Shown here in pieces: positions 54,330 to 63,555 of a stretch of 64,000 nucleotides of DNA. Origin of the DNA: Rhodopseudomonas pseudopalustris (GTDB lineage Bacteria; Pseudomonadota; Alphaproteobacteria; Rhizobiales; Xanthobacteraceae). The notes beneath the pieces were generated by a model that saw only the letters and a list, made by a program, of their open reading frames with translations, made no database searches and was not told the origin of the DNA. Each line of letters opens with the position of its first letter. The first letter of the stretch is position 1. The stretch covers positions 372,001 through 436,000 of the forward strand of contig NZ_FODT01000002.1 in NCBI RefSeq assembly GCF_900110435.1. The letters are read 5' to 3'. The position numbers and the translations under genes were made by a program.

Positions 54330-55985
54330 ATGTACGCATATGACGACATCGACCGCACGCTGGTCAACGAACGGGTCGCCGAATTTCGCGACCAGGTGCA
54401 GCGCAGGCTCAGCGGCGAACTGACCGAGGACGAGTTCAAGGTCCTGCGGCTGATGAACGGAGTCTATCTGCAACTCCACGCCTATATGTTCCGCGTCGCG
54501 ATTCCCTACGGCACGCTGTCGTCGCCGCAATTGCGCAAGCTCGCCCATGTCGCGCGCAAATACGACCGCGGCTACGGCCACTTCACCACGCGGCAGAACA
54601 TCCAGTTCAACTGGATCGCGCTCGCCGATCTGCCGGACGCGCTGGCCGACCTCGCCGAGGTCGGCATCCATGCGATGCAGACCTCGGGCAACTGCACCCG
54701 CAACGTCACCGCCGACCAATGGGGCGGCGTCGCGCCCGACGAGGTCGAGGACCCGCGGGTGTGGGCGGAGATCCTGCGTCAGCACACCTCGCTGCATCCG
54801 GAATTCTCGTTTCTGCCGCGCAAGTTCAAATTCGCAATCACCGCGGCCGATCACGACCGCGCCGCTATCAAGGTCCACGACATCGGGCTGCGGCTGCGCA
54901 AGAACGATTCCGGCGAGACCGGCTTCGAAGTGCTGGTCGGCGGTGGCCTCGGCCGCTCGCCGTTCATCGGCAAGACCATCAAGGCGTTCGTCCCCGGCCG
55001 CGATATCCTCAGCTATGTCGAGGCGATCCTGCGCGTCTACAATCAGTACGGCCGCCGCGACAACATCTATAAAGCGCGGATCAAGATCCTGGTGCACGAA
55101 CTCGGCATCGAGAAATTCGCCGCCGAGGTCGAACAGGCGTGGCGCCCGATCGCCGACGGACCGCTGACGCTCGATGACGAGATGATCGCGGACATCCGCT
55201 CGCGCTTCATCTATCCGGCCTACGAAAAGCTGCCGGCGATGCCGGACGAATTGCGCAAGGCTGCGCACGACGCCCGCTTCGAGGCGTGGCGCAAGAACTC
55301 GGTCGCGCCGCATCGCGAGCCGGGCTACGCCATCGTCACGCTGTCGCTGAAGCCGGTCGGCGGCCCGCCCGGCGACGCCACCGCCGATCAGATGGATGCG
55401 ATCGCCGATCTCGCCGATAAATACTCGTTCGGCGAAATCCGCGTCGGCCACGAACAGAATCTGGCGCTGCCGCATGTCGCCAAGCGCGACCTGCCGGCGC
55501 TGTGGACTGCGCTCGACGCGATCGGCGTCGCCACGCCGAACGTCAATCTGGTCAGCGACATCATCGCCTGCCCGGGGCTGGACTATTGTTCGCTCGCCAA
55601 CGCCCGCTCGATCCCGATCGCGCAGGAGTTGACGCGGCGTTTCGCCAATCACGAGACCGCCAATCTGATCGGCCGGCTGCACGTCAATATTTCCGGCTGC
55701 ATCAACGCCTGCGGCCATCACCATGTCGGCCATATCGGCATTCTCGGCGTCGAAAAGAACGGCGAGGAGTTCTATCAGATCACCATCGGCGGCCGCGCCG
55801 ACGAGGACGCCCGCGTCGGCGATCTGATCGGCCCCGCGGTGCCTTATGCGGAGGTCGCCGACGTGATCGAGGATATCGTCGAGGCCTATCTGGCGTTGCG
55901 CGAAAAGCCGGAAGAATTGTTCGTCGACACCGTCAAGCGGCTCGGCGTCGAACCTTTCAAGGAGCGGGTCTATGCCACTCGTTAA
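54330..55985 (+). CDS. cysI: Sulfite reductase (ferredoxin/NADPH hemoprotein type)
   Basis: Siroheme [4Fe-4S] enzyme of 551 residues that reduces sulfite to sulfide. Cluster and siroheme ligands are C-x5-C (ACPGLDYC) and C-x3-C (GCINAC). The substrate-side arginine/lysine regions include RQNIQFNWI and SGNCTRNVTADQWGG. Nitrite reduction is possible by family, but the cysG/DUF2849/DUF934 context points to sulfite. It overlaps the next gene by 14 bases. Confidence 0.93.
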   Translation: MYAYDDIDRTLVNERVAEFRDQVQRRLSGELTEDEFKVLRLMNGVYLQLHAYMFRVAIPYGTLSSPQLRKLAHVARKYDRGYGHFTTRQNIQFNWIALADLPDALADLAEVGIHAMQTSGNCTRNVTADQWGGVAPDEVEDPRVWAEILRQHTSLHPEFSFLPRKFKFAITAADHDRAAIKVHDIGLRLRKNDSGETGFEVLVGGGLGRSPFIGKTIKAFVPGRDILSYVEAILRVYNQYGRRDNIYKARIKILVHELGIEKFAAEVEQAWRPIADGPLTLDDEMIADIRSRFIYPAYEKLPAMPDELRKAAHDARFEAWRKNSVAPHREPGYAIVTLSLKPVGGPPGDATADQMDAIADLADKYSFGEIRVGHEQNLALPHVAKRDLPALWTALDAIGVATPNVNLVSDIIACPGLDYCSLANARSIPIAQELTRRFANHETANLIGRLHVNISGCINACGHHHVGHIGILGVEKNGEEFYQITIGGRADEDARVGDLIGPAVPYAEVADVIEDIVEAYLALREKPEELFVDTVKRLGVEPFKERVYATR

Positions 55986-56481
55986 GAACGGCGCGATCGT
56001 CGCCGACGACTTCGTCGCGATCGCCGACGACGCCGAACTGCCCGCGGGCGGCGCCGTGCTGATCTCGGCCGCGCGTTTCCTTGCCGACGCCGAGGCGCTG
56101 GCGACCCGCAACGCGCCGCTGGGCGTGATCTGGCCGAACAATCGCGACGTCGCCGAGCTTGCGCCATGGCTAGACCGGCTGTCGCTGATCGCGCTGGTGT
56201 TCCCCACCTTCAGGGACGGCCGGGCGCACAGCCAGGCGCGGCGGTTGCGCGAGATCGACGGATTCCGCGGCGAGCTGCGCGCCACCGGGCAGATTCTCCG
56301 CGATCAGTTCACGTTTCTGCTGCGCAACGGCTTCGACGCCTTCGCCGTCGCCAAGGAGTCGGACGCGCACGCCTTCAGCGAGGCGACGCATCGCTACACC
56401 GAATTCTATCAGCCGACCGGCGACGGCCATCTCAGCGCGCTGCAGCGCCGCCGCAAGCGGCACACCGCGGCCGCTACCTAG
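55972..56481 (+). CDS. DUF934 family protein
   Basis: A 169-residue protein of the family that accompanies cysI and usually precedes cysH. The conserved part is FPTFRDGRAHSQARRLRE and LLRNGFDAFAV. It starts inside the end of cysI. The expected cysH is absent: the TAG stop merges into a dispersed repeat, and the next gene is a glutaminase. Likely role is an accessory to sulfite reductase. Confidence 0.9.
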   Translation: MPLVKNGAIVADDFVAIADDAELPAGGAVLISAARFLADAEALATRNAPLGVIWPNNRDVAELAPWLDRLSLIALVFPTFRDGRAHSQARRLREIDGFRGELRATGQILRDQFTFLLRNGFDAFAVAKESDAHAFSEATHRYTEFYQPTGDGHLSALQRRRKRHTAAAT

Positions 56482-56585
56482 ATCAGGATGACGAATCTTC
56501 GAATTGTCGTCCTGCTCTGGATTCCTGATTGAGCACGGTCTTTTCCGGAAACCTGCATCCACGTTTCGGGATCATGCTCTAACCG
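56479..56585. repeat. Dispersed repeat with GAGCA...TGCTC ends
   Basis: Related to the element at 45281: TAGATCAGGATGACGAATCTTCG, then GATTGAGCACGGTCTTTTCCGGAAACC and GTTTCGGGATCATGCTC. It begins at the stop codon of the DUF934 gene. Confidence 0.6.
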
Positions 56586-56713
56586 ACCGATACGATCCAA
56601 AGCGCTGGCCCGTCTTTGCGAGCAGGTGAGGCCGACGACGCAATTCAGGTCCTGACGGTCTGCCGCCTCTTTGATCTTGCGTTACCGTCGAGCTTGGCTT
56701 TCTCTCCGCCGCC

Positions 56714-57649
56714 ATGAGCACGGACCTTCTCGACCGCACCGTCGCAGAGATCGCCGAAGAGATGGCGCAGCGGACCGACCGCGGCGAGGTGGCGAACTAC
56801 ATTCCCGAACTGGCGCGGGTCGATCCGCAGGGCTTCGGCCTCGTGGTGATCGACGCCGATGGCCATGTCGCGGCCGGCGGCGATGCCGATCTGCCGTTCT
56901 CGATCCAGAGCATCTCGAAAGTGTTCACCCTGACGCTGGCGCTGGGCAAAGCCGGCGACCGGGTGTGGCGCAGGGTCGGCCGCGAGCCGTCCGGCACGGC
57001 GTTCAATTCGATCGTGCAGCTCGAGCGCGAGCGCGGCATTCCGCGCAATCCATTCATCAATGCCGGCGCGATCGCCGTCACCGATCTGATCCTGTCCGGG
57101 CATCAGCCGCGCGAGGCGCTCGGCGAAATTCTCCGTTTCATGCAATTTCTCGCCGCGGATTCGGCGATCACGATCGACGAGGCGGTGGCGGCCTCCGAAC
57201 AGCGCACCGGCTTCCGCAACGCTGCGCTCGCCAATTACATGAAATCCTTCGGCGTGCTCGACAATCCGGTCGACTACACGCTCGGCGTTTATTTCCACCA
57301 TTGCGCGATCGCGATGAGCTGCCGCCAACTTGCGATGGCCGGGCGCTTCCTCGCGCATAACGGCCGCAACCCGTCGACCGGTCACAACGTGGTGTCGGCG
57401 CAGCGGGCGCGGCGCATCAACGCGCTGATGCTGACCTGCGGGCACTACGACGGTTCGGGCGAATTCGCCTATCGGGTCGGTCTGCCGGGCAAAAGCGGGG
57501 TGGGCGGGGGCGTGCTGGCCGTGGCGCCTGGCAAGGCCTCGATCGCGGTGTGGTCGCCGGGGCTGGATGCCTCGGGAAATTCTCATCTCGGCCGGATTGC
57601 GCTGGAAGCGCTGACCAAGCGGCTGGGCTGGTCGATTTTCGGCGTCTGA
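56714..57649 (+). CDS. glsA: Glutaminase A
   Basis: Hydrolyses glutamine to glutamate and ammonia; 311 residues, normal length. The serine-dependent beta-lactamase-like active site S-x-x-K is visible as SIQSISK (about 62-68). Conserved EPSGTAFNS and NPFINAGAI segments follow, and the C-terminal [15 protein letters not shown] is intact. It is upstream of glnII, the reverse-direction enzyme of the glutamine cycle. Confidence 0.95.
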   Translation: MSTDLLDRTVAEIAEEMAQRTDRGEVANYIPELARVDPQGFGLVVIDADGHVAAGGDADLPFSIQSISKVFTLTLALGKAGDRVWRRVGREPSGTAFNSIVQLERERGIPRNPFINAGAIAVTDLILSGHQPREALGEILRFMQFLAADSAITIDEAVAASEQRTGFRNAALANYMKSFGVLDNPVDYTLGVYFHHCAIAMSCRQLAMAGRFLAHNGRNPSTGHNVVSAQRARRINALMLTCGHYDGSGEFAYRVGLPGKSGVGGGVLAVAPGKASIAVWSPGLDASGNSHLGRIALEALTKRLGWSIFGV

Positions 57650-57676
57650 GCCGCCGATCCGGGACGAGGGCAAAAC

Positions 57677-57715
57677 AAAGGGCCGAAACGCTTGCACGCC
57701 GGCCCTTCGTCAGGT
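57677..57715. terminator. Possible terminator between glsA and the DUF2735 gene
   Basis: AGGGCCG/CGGCCCT stem of seven base pairs with a 14-base loop, between convergent gene ends. No T-tract, so only moderate support. Confidence 0.45.
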
Positions 57716-57753
57716 TTCGAAATTCACGCCACGCGGCGTCGCTGGCATCGGTG

Positions 57754-57930
57754 TCATTGCGGTTTGCGGGTCTGCTCTTCGAGCAACGCTGCTTCGTGGT
57801 ACCAGCTCGCGCAGGTCAACACATTGTGGGAGCCGGCGTCAGCTACGTTCGGCTCGCGCCGGCTTGGGCCGCTTCGACCGCCGACCGGGAACTGATAGAT
57901 CTTTGCGGATGTCTGGTTCAGGGGATTCAC
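57754..57930 (-). CDS. Small DUF2735-type protein
   Basis: A 58-residue protein from GTG 57930 with GGAGAG five bases before it. The NQTSAKIYQFPVGGRSG opening and the ASWYHEAALLEE ending match DUF2735, small proteins found next to glnII in rhizobia. It is divergent from glnII. A link to nitrogen metabolism is inferred from this conserved neighbourhood. Confidence 0.8.
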   Translation of the reverse strand: MNPLNQTSAKIYQFPVGGRSGPSRREPNVADAGSHNVLTCASWYHEAALLEEQTRKPQ

Positions 57931-58323
57931 TGTCTCTCCTTCTCTCCTTCGTTGCATTCACTCGATTGCACTACTCTACATGGTCCGATGATATCGGCCG
58001 CGCATATGCGTCGCGCAGAATGCCCAACGAAATATCATCGTTTGCCGAAAACATAGGCAATACGCCGTGCTCTCGCGCTCAGGTTGCTCGGGCAACGTCG
58101 CATTGCCGTCTTGGTTGCGAACGAGCAGGAACCATCCTGAGAGATTAAAGCGTGCGCCCGACCGGTTAATTTTTTCCGCGCGTCCGATCCGTTCGAATCC
58201 GGAGAGATTCTCGGGATTTCTCTGCCTGCCAAGCCCAGGGAACCGCAGGTTCCACAAAGGCTTGGTCGCGCCTGCGCGAGATTGCCGCAGCCTGTCGGAT
58301 TCCGGTGCAGCAAATGCTGACTC
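57931..58323. other. glnII upstream region
   Basis: About 390 bases between the divergent DUF2735 gene and the glnII promoter. A direct repeat of GCAGCAAATGCT/CAGCAAATGCT (near 58307 and 58330) overlaps the sigma-54 site. NtrC-binding sites are expected here but I could not identify a convincing pair. No gene seen. Confidence 0.4.
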
Positions 58324-58338
58324 TGGCACAGCAAATGC
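58324..58338 (+). promoter_or_regulatory. Sigma-54 promoter of glnII
   Basis: TGGCAC at 58324 and TGC at 58336 with the required GG/GC spacing (consensus TGGCAC-N5-TTGC, one mismatch). Predicted transcription start near 58350, 80 bases before glnII. NtrC/sigma-54 control of glnII is established in Bradyrhizobium. Confidence 0.75.
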
Positions 58339-58429
58339 TTACGAGTTGCCGGACGCCGACCGCCGGGTAGCGCGGTTCAAAGTCCGCTTCGGGTCAGTTT
58401 GCCCTTTGCAGATCAAGAGAGAGAATCGC

Positions 58430-59464
58430 ATGACGAAGTACAAGCTCGAGTACATCTGGCTCGACGGCTACAACCCGCCAAACCTGCGCGGCAAGACCCA
58501 GATCAAGGAGTTCGAGATCTTTCCGACGCTCGAACAGCTTCCGTTCTGGGGCTTCGACGGCTCGTCGACGATGCAGGCGGAAGGCCAGACCTCGGACTGC
58601 GTGCTGAAGCCGGTGGCGCTCTATCCCGACGCCGCCCGCAAGAACGGCATTCTCGTGATGTGCGAAGTGATGATGCCCGACGGCGTCACCCCGCATCCGT
58701 CGAACACGCGCGCGACGATCCTCGACGATGAGGGCGCCTGGTTCGGTTTCGAGCAGGAGTACTTCTTCTACAAGAACGGCCGTCCGCTCGGCTTCCCGGA
58801 AGCCGGCTATCCCGCGCCGCAGGGGCCGTATTACACCGGCGTCGGCTTCAAGAACGTCGGTGACGTCGCCCGCCAGATCGTCGAGGAGCATCTCGACCTC
58901 TGCCTCGCAGCCGGCATCAACCACGAAGGCATCAACGCCGAAGTGGCGAAAGGCCAGTGGGAATTCCAGATCTTCGGCAAGGGCTCGCGCAAGGCCGCCG
59001 ACGAGATGTGGATGGCGCGCTATCTCATGCTGCGTCTGACCGAGAAGTACGGCGTCGATATCGAATTCCACTGCAAGCCGCTCGGCGATACCGACTGGAA
59101 CGGCTCGGGGATGCATTGCAACTTCTCGACCACCTATATGCGCGAGGTCGGGGGCAAGGCGTATTTCGAAGCGCTGATGAAGGCGTTCGACGACAATCTG
59201 CACGACCACATCGCCGTCTACGGTCCGGACAACCACATGCGCCTGACCGGCAAGCATGAGACCGCGCCGTGGAACAAGTTCAGCTACGGCGTGGCGGATC
59301 GCGGCGCCTCGATCCGCGTCCCGCATTCGTTCGTCAACAACGGCTACAGGGGCTATCTGGAAGACCGCCGCCCGAACTCGCAAGGCGACCCCTACCAGAT
59401 CGCGTTCCAGGTTCTGAAGACGATCGCCTCGGTTCCTACCTCCAAGATCGCCGCCGCCGCCTGA
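58430..59464 (+). CDS. glnII: Glutamine synthetase type II
   Basis: Eukaryotic-type glutamine synthetase, 344 residues, typical of rhizobia and relatives as a second enzyme next to GlnA. The start at 58430 (MTKYKLEYIWLDGY) is preceded by GAGAGAG. Signature segments: PFWGFDGSSTMQAEG, metal-binding WFGFEQEYFFYKNGRPLGFP and GMHCNFSTTYMR with adjacent His. It lacks the adenylylation loop of type I. Controlled by the sigma-54 promoter upstream. Confidence 0.97.
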   Translation: MTKYKLEYIWLDGYNPPNLRGKTQIKEFEIFPTLEQLPFWGFDGSSTMQAEGQTSDCVLKPVALYPDAARKNGILVMCEVMMPDGVTPHPSNTRATILDDEGAWFGFEQEYFFYKNGRPLGFPEAGYPAPQGPYYTGVGFKNVGDVARQIVEEHLDLCLAAGINHEGINAEVAKGQWEFQIFGKGSRKAADEMWMARYLMLRLTEKYGVDIEFHCKPLGDTDWNGSGMHCNFSTTYMREVGGKAYFEALMKAFDDNLHDHIAVYGPDNHMRLTGKHETAPWNKFSYGVADRGASIRVPHSFVNNGYRGYLEDRRPNSQGDPYQIAFQVLKTIASVPTSKIAAAA

Positions 59465-59485
59465 GCCTCCACGGCGACTGCAAAC

Positions 59486-59511
59486 GCGGCCCGGACGCAA
59501 GTCCGGGCCGC
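59486..59511 (+). terminator. Hairpin after glnII
   Basis: Perfect 11-bp stem (arms 59486-59496 and 59501-59511) with a GCAA tetraloop, 21 bases after the glnII stop. Only a short T-run follows. Confidence 0.7.
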
Positions 59512-59639
59512 CGTCGTTTCGGGGCAGCTTGGCCCGATCTATCTTCACCTTTCAGCCACGGTTCCTGTGCAACAACGGAGCCGCGCGCGGCGGCCGGTGA
59601 CGGGACCGGCGACGCCGATGCGCGCATGGGGATTGCTGA

Positions 59640-60152
59640 ATGTTGCGTGGGGTGATGGCCGTTCTCGGCCTTCTGCTGCTGGCGGGGTGCGCCGGCGATG
59701 TTGGTCCGAGCGTCGAGGCGCCGTCGATGTACGCCAGCATGGCGCGCGAAGGCGCCAGGGTCGACGCGGTCGCCGCGGCGACAATGATCTCGCAATATCG
59801 CCAGAACAACGGTCTCGGCGCGGTGGTGGTCGATCCGGCGCTGACGCAGCTCGCCGAAGAGCAGTCGGCGACGATGGCGAAGCGCAACAAGCTCGATCAC
59901 GACGCCAAGGCGCCTCTGGCGCAGCGGCTCAACGCCTCGGCCTATCCGGCGTCGATCGCGGTCGAGAACGTCTCGGCCGGTTATCACACGCTGGCGGAGG
60001 CGTTTTCCGGCTGGCGCGACTCGCCGCCGCATCGCGCGAACATGTTGAAGGGCGGCGTCACCAAGCTCGGCATCGCCGCCAGCTACGCGCCGAACACCAA
60101 GTACAAGGTGTTCTGGACCCTGATCCTCGCGTCGACAGAACCGCCGCGCTAG
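59640..60152 (+). CDS. CAP/SCP domain lipoprotein
   Basis: A 170-residue protein with a lipobox (LLLLAGC, Cys 17), so probably an envelope lipoprotein. The CAP/SCP domain (about 45-165) has ISQYRQNNGLGAVVVDPALTQLAEEQSATMAKRNKLDH and the conserved SPPHRANML segment. Family members include secreted proteases-like and sterol-binding proteins; bacterial function is mostly unknown. Confidence 0.85.
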   Translation: MLRGVMAVLGLLLLAGCAGDVGPSVEAPSMYASMAREGARVDAVAAATMISQYRQNNGLGAVVVDPALTQLAEEQSATMAKRNKLDHDAKAPLAQRLNASAYPASIAVENVSAGYHTLAEAFSGWRDSPPHRANMLKGGVTKLGIAASYAPNTKYKVFWTLILASTEPPR

Positions 60153-60185
60153 GCCGGGTTTGACTGGAGTTCTCCGGTTGCGCGA

Positions 60186-60491
60186 TTGACGTCGCGGCGC
60201 TGGGCCGCGCCGCTGCGGCCTGCCCTGGAGCTGCGCAGCGATCTGGCCTGCGCGATCCTGCACGACGCGGCGCAGGAGAATGCCGTCACCGTGGTGCACC
60301 TGATTTACCGCAAACGCGACGACGAGGCGGCGTCCAAGGATTACGATTTCTCCCGCCTCAACATGATCGAACACTGGAAATCCGGCGAGCAGGATGTCTA
60401 TGTCTCGATGCGCCACGAGGAATGGCAGCGCGGGCCGCAGGACGGCGAGACCATGGTGACCTGGGACCTGACGCGGGATGCATTCAAATAG
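60186..60491 (+). pseudogene. C-terminal remnant of a patatin-like phospholipase (DUF3734)
   Basis: About 100 residues (LACAILHDAAQENAVTVVHLIYRKRDDE... FSRLNMIEHWKSGEQDVYVSMRHEEW) resemble only the C-terminal DUF3734 part of patatin-type phospholipases. The catalytic patatin domain (G-x-S-x-G) is missing, the frame opens with a TTG and no ribosome-binding site. In related genomes a full patatin gene commonly precedes the 3-hydroxybutyrate dehydrogenase gene, as this fragment does. Most likely a truncated relic. Confidence 0.65.
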
Positions 60492-60533
60492 CGGCCGCCA
60501 GCGCCGCTTTCGCAGACGTTCGAACAGGAGCAG

Positions 60534-61325
60534 ATGATGGCTAATCTCACCGGCAAAACCGCGGTCGTGACCGGATCGACCTCGGGCATCGGACTGGCCT
60601 ATGCGCGCGCCTTCGCCAAGTCCGGCGCCAATGTGGTGCTGAACGGCATGGGCGAGCCTGATGCGATCGAGGCGGCGCGCAAGGCGATCGAGACCGACTT
60701 CGCGGTGAAGGCGCTGTATTCGCCGGCCGACATGCTGAAGCCGGCGGAAATCGCCGAGATGATCAAGCTCGGCGAGAAAACCCTCGGCTCGGTCGATATC
60801 CTGGTCAACAATGCCGGCATCCAGTTCGTCTCGCCGGTCGAGGATTTTCCGGTCGACAAATGGGACGCGATCATCGCCATCAACCTGTCGTCGGCGTTTC
60901 ACGGCATCCGCGCCGCGGTGCCCGGCATGAAGAAGCGCGGCTGGGGCCGCATCATCAACACCGCCTCGGCGCATTCGCTGGTCGCCTCGCCGTTCAAGTC
61001 GGCCTATGTCGCCGCCAAGCACGGCATCGCCGGCCTGACCAAGACGGTGGCGCTGGAGCTTGCGACCCATAAGATCACCTGCAACTGCATTTCGCCGGGC
61101 TATGTCTGGACTCCGCTGGTCGAGAAGCAGATCCCGGATACGATGAAGGCGCGCGGCCTGACCAAGGATCAGGTGATCAACGACGTGCTGCTGCAGGCGC
61201 AGCCGACCAAGCAATTCGTCACGTCCGAACAGGTCGCGGCGCTGGCCGTCTATCTGTGCGGCGACGACGCCAGCCAGATCACCGGCGCCAACCTCTCGAT
61301 GGACGGCGGCTGGACCGCGGCGTAG
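60534..61325 (+). CDS. bdhA: D-3-hydroxybutyrate dehydrogenase
   Basis: Short-chain dehydrogenase of 263 residues that oxidises 3-hydroxybutyrate, released from PHB, to acetoacetate. NAD-binding TGSTSGIG near residue 14, NNAGIQ, the Ser-Tyr-Lys triad (S in NTASAHS, Y-x3-K in YVAAKHG) and the QPTKQFV segment typical of this enzyme are intact. ATG 60537 is an equal start. It connects with the PHA synthase at 20139. Confidence 0.92.
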   Translation: MMANLTGKTAVVTGSTSGIGLAYARAFAKSGANVVLNGMGEPDAIEAARKAIETDFAVKALYSPADMLKPAEIAEMIKLGEKTLGSVDILVNNAGIQFVSPVEDFPVDKWDAIIAINLSSAFHGIRAAVPGMKKRGWGRIINTASAHSLVASPFKSAYVAAKHGIAGLTKTVALELATHKITCNCISPGYVWTPLVEKQIPDTMKARGLTKDQVINDVLLQAQPTKQFVTSEQVAALAVYLCGDDASQITGANLSMDGGWTAA

Positions 61326-61334
61326 CGCAAGCGG

Positions 61335-61362
61335 CGCTGTCGTCCTTACGGGGACGACAGCG
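61335..61362. terminator. Hairpin between bdhA and the toxin gene
   Basis: Perfect 11-bp stem (arms 61335-61345 and 61352-61362) ten bases after the bdhA stop. The last codons and stop of the convergent toxin gene (ending at 61346) lie within it. Confidence 0.65.
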
Positions 61363-61636
61363 GCCGTCGCGATGTATGCCGGATGTGCAGGATCTCGATC
61401 TGGTTCTGCCGCAACCGATAGAAAATCCGAAACGGGTAGCGAATCACGGCTACCGTCCGGACATTGGATCGTTGTGAGACTCGAGGTGCCGAGTTGGGTG
61501 ATTTGGCGATCCGGTCGATGACATCCTCGATCCGTCGGCCGATCGATCGGGCGATGGTCGATCCGGCGTTGCCGGTGTAGTCGTCGACGACACGCTCCAG
61601 ATCGGCGAGAGCCTGTCGCGAAAAGACAACCCTCAC
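61346..61636 (-). CDS. ParE/RelE-type toxin
   Basis: A 96-residue protein (VVFSRQALADLERVVDDYTGNAGSTIARSIGRRIEDVIDRIAKSPNSAPRV... RYPFRIFYRLRQNQIEILHIRHTSR) with the ParE/RelE fold pattern and its typical C-terminal HIRHTSR end. The start overlaps the antitoxin stop by four bases. Whether it acts on gyrase (ParE) or ribosomal mRNA (RelE) is not decided by sequence; ParE-like is more likely. Confidence 0.88.
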   Translation of the reverse strand: MRVVFSRQALADLERVVDDYTGNAGSTIARSIGRRIEDVIDRIAKSPNSAPRVSQRSNVRTVAVIRYPFRIFYRLRQNQIEILHIRHTSRRPLSSP

Positions 61637-61863
61637 TGTCGAAATCGAGCGAAGGCTGTTCTGATTTCCTCGTCGGTCGCCTGCTCGCCTCGATCGAGCG
61701 AAGCCATCGCTGCGTCGATCACGTTCAGTTCGTCAGCGCTCGCGAAATACTCGCTGGTCTGCAATTCGCTTTCGATCTGTTCGGCGATTGATGCGAGTTC
61801 GTCCCGGGCCGCTTCGGGCCAGGTTTCGGCACGCTCGATCAGGGCTTTGAGGTCCACACTCAT
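61633..61863 (-). CDS. Antitoxin of the ParE/RelE-type pair
   Basis: A 76-residue acidic protein directly upstream of and overlapping the toxin gene, the usual antitoxin-toxin order. The N-terminal helix (VDLKALIERAETWPEAARDELASIAEQIE) and the C-terminal segment (DEEIRTAFARFRQ) fit an addiction-module antitoxin. No clear DNA-binding motif is visible. Confidence 0.82.
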   Translation of the reverse strand: MSVDLKALIERAETWPEAARDELASIAEQIESELQTSEYFASADELNVIDAAMASLDRGEQATDEEIRTAFARFRQ

Positions 61864-61914
61864 GGGGCGAGGCTAGCACGGGAGCCCCTTCGGAGCCAGT
61901 CCGCGGACTTCGGC

Positions 61915-63303
61915 TCAGCCCTTCTTCCCGAACGCCAGGACGTGCAGGCCGAGGCGGCGGCGAACGATCCAGAACAGCAGCACGGTTTCGAAGGTCAGCG
62001 CCGCGGAGGTCGCGGCCGCGGCGCCGTAGCCGCCGAATTTCGGCACCAGGGCGAGGCACAGCGCGAGGTTGACTGCGAACGCCAGCGCATAGGCGAGCGC
62101 GCAGATGTTCTGATGCCCGAGCATGTTCAGCAGCCGCTCGACCGGCCCGATCGCGGCGCGGACCATCAGCCCGATCGCGGCGACGAACATGATGCCGTAG
62201 CCCTCGGTGAATTGCGGGCCGAACAGCCACAGCAGCGGCTTGCCGAGCGCGAGCAGCACCACGGTCGCCGCGAGCGAGGGCCAGAACGTCCAGGCAATCG
62301 CGTGCTTCACATAGGCCGCCAGACGTTCCTTGTCGCCGGCGGCGTGATATTCGGTGAAGCGGTGCGCGGTGGTCGCCGACATCGCGTAATGGATGAACGA
62401 CACCAGCGCCAGCGTCTTGACCACCGCGTAGTAAACCCCGACTTCTTCGGCGGAGCGGAATTGCTGCAGCACCAGCACGTCGGTGTAGGACAGCAGCAGA
62501 TAGAAGCTCTCGACCAGCAGGATCGGCAACGAGGTGGCGAGCCAGCCGCGGAAATCGTAGGCGCGCGGACCGGCATCGACATGGCGGCCGAGCTTGCGGT
62601 TGAGCGCGATCATCTGCCCGATCATCGCGATCCACACCGCCGCGCAGCTCGCCGCCATCGCGGCGACCGCGCCGAGCTGGAAGCCGAGCACGAACAGGCC
62701 GGCGGTGAAGCCGATGATCAGCGCCTGCCGGATGATGAACTGCGGCATCAGCCCGAGCGGCATCCAGTCGTGCGAGCGGGCAATGCCGTCCTGGGTATTG
62801 GCGACGACGAACGCCGGCAAGGTCAGGCAACCGAGATACAGCGGCAGCACGGTGGCGGAGTCGAGCGACGACGACAGCGCCCAGACCAGGGCCGCCAGCA
62901 GCAGCGACGCCAGGCTGGAAGCCGCCAGCGTCGCCCAGCGGCTGCCTGAGAGAAACCCGCGCAACCGGTCGAGGTCGCCGCGCGCGCGATATTCGGGGAT
63001 GATCTTCTGGGCCGACGCCGAAATGCCGAAATCCAGCATCGATCCCAGCAGCAGGACCCAGGTCCAGACATAGACATAGACGCCGTAGTCGGAGCCGCCC
63101 ATCCAGCGCGCCAGCAGGATCTGCGCGAGATAGGCCATCCCGGCGCTGATGACGCGGATCAGGAAAATAGTACCGGCGAGGCGATTGGTCAGCGAACGCT
63201 CGTTCGCGCCGCCGAACAGCGCAGCGAGCCGCGCCTTCAGCCCGGCGAGCAGCGATGTTGCCGGTGGAGCATCCATGACAGCCAAAGCGAACCCCGAGGG
63301 CAT
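61915..63303 (-). CDS. Polysaccharide flippase (MOP superfamily, Wzx-like)
   Basis: Membrane protein of 462 residues with about 12-14 hydrophobic segments and the start typical of oligosaccharide flippases (LAGTIFLIRVISAGMAYLAQILLARWMGGSDYGVYVYVW). It probably moves a lipid-linked saccharide across the inner membrane. No glycosyltransferase genes are next to it in the window. ATG 63276 (MDAPPATSLL) is an equally plausible start; neither has a strong ribosome-binding site. Confidence 0.85.
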   Translation of the reverse strand: MPSGFALAVMDAPPATSLLAGLKARLAALFGGANERSLTNRLAGTIFLIRVISAGMAYLAQILLARWMGGSDYGVYVYVWTWVLLLGSMLDFGISASAQKIIPEYRARGDLDRLRGFLSGSRWATLAASSLASLLLAALVWALSSSLDSATVLPLYLGCLTLPAFVVANTQDGIARSHDWMPLGLMPQFIIRQALIIGFTAGLFVLGFQLGAVAAMAASCAAVWIAMIGQMIALNRKLGRHVDAGPRAYDFRGWLATSLPILLVESFYLLLSYTDVLVLQQFRSAEEVGVYYAVVKTLALVSFIHYAMSATTAHRFTEYHAAGDKERLAAYVKHAIAWTFWPSLAATVVLLALGKPLLWLFGPQFTEGYGIMFVAAIGLMVRAAIGPVERLLNMLGHQNICALAYALAFAVNLALCLALVPKFGGYGAAAATSAALTFETVLLFWIVRRRLGLHVLAFGKKG

Positions 63304-63555
63304 GGCCGCGGGTGACCGCGGTAGCCTGATCCCTTTAGCAACCAGATGTTAAGATTGGGTTGGGTGCGGCGGCAGACCACATCACGAATAATTTGCATAT
63401 TCATCCGCATGGGCGGTGTATCGTGGAAACCGGACGCTCACGGTCGCGTTGATACGCTACCGGTAGTCAAACGCGTTTTCGCTTCCGGACGCGTTCGCGT
63501 CGTCGGCGTCAGGACGGTCGTTCGTTACCACTCACGTGCAGGGCAGGATGTTACA

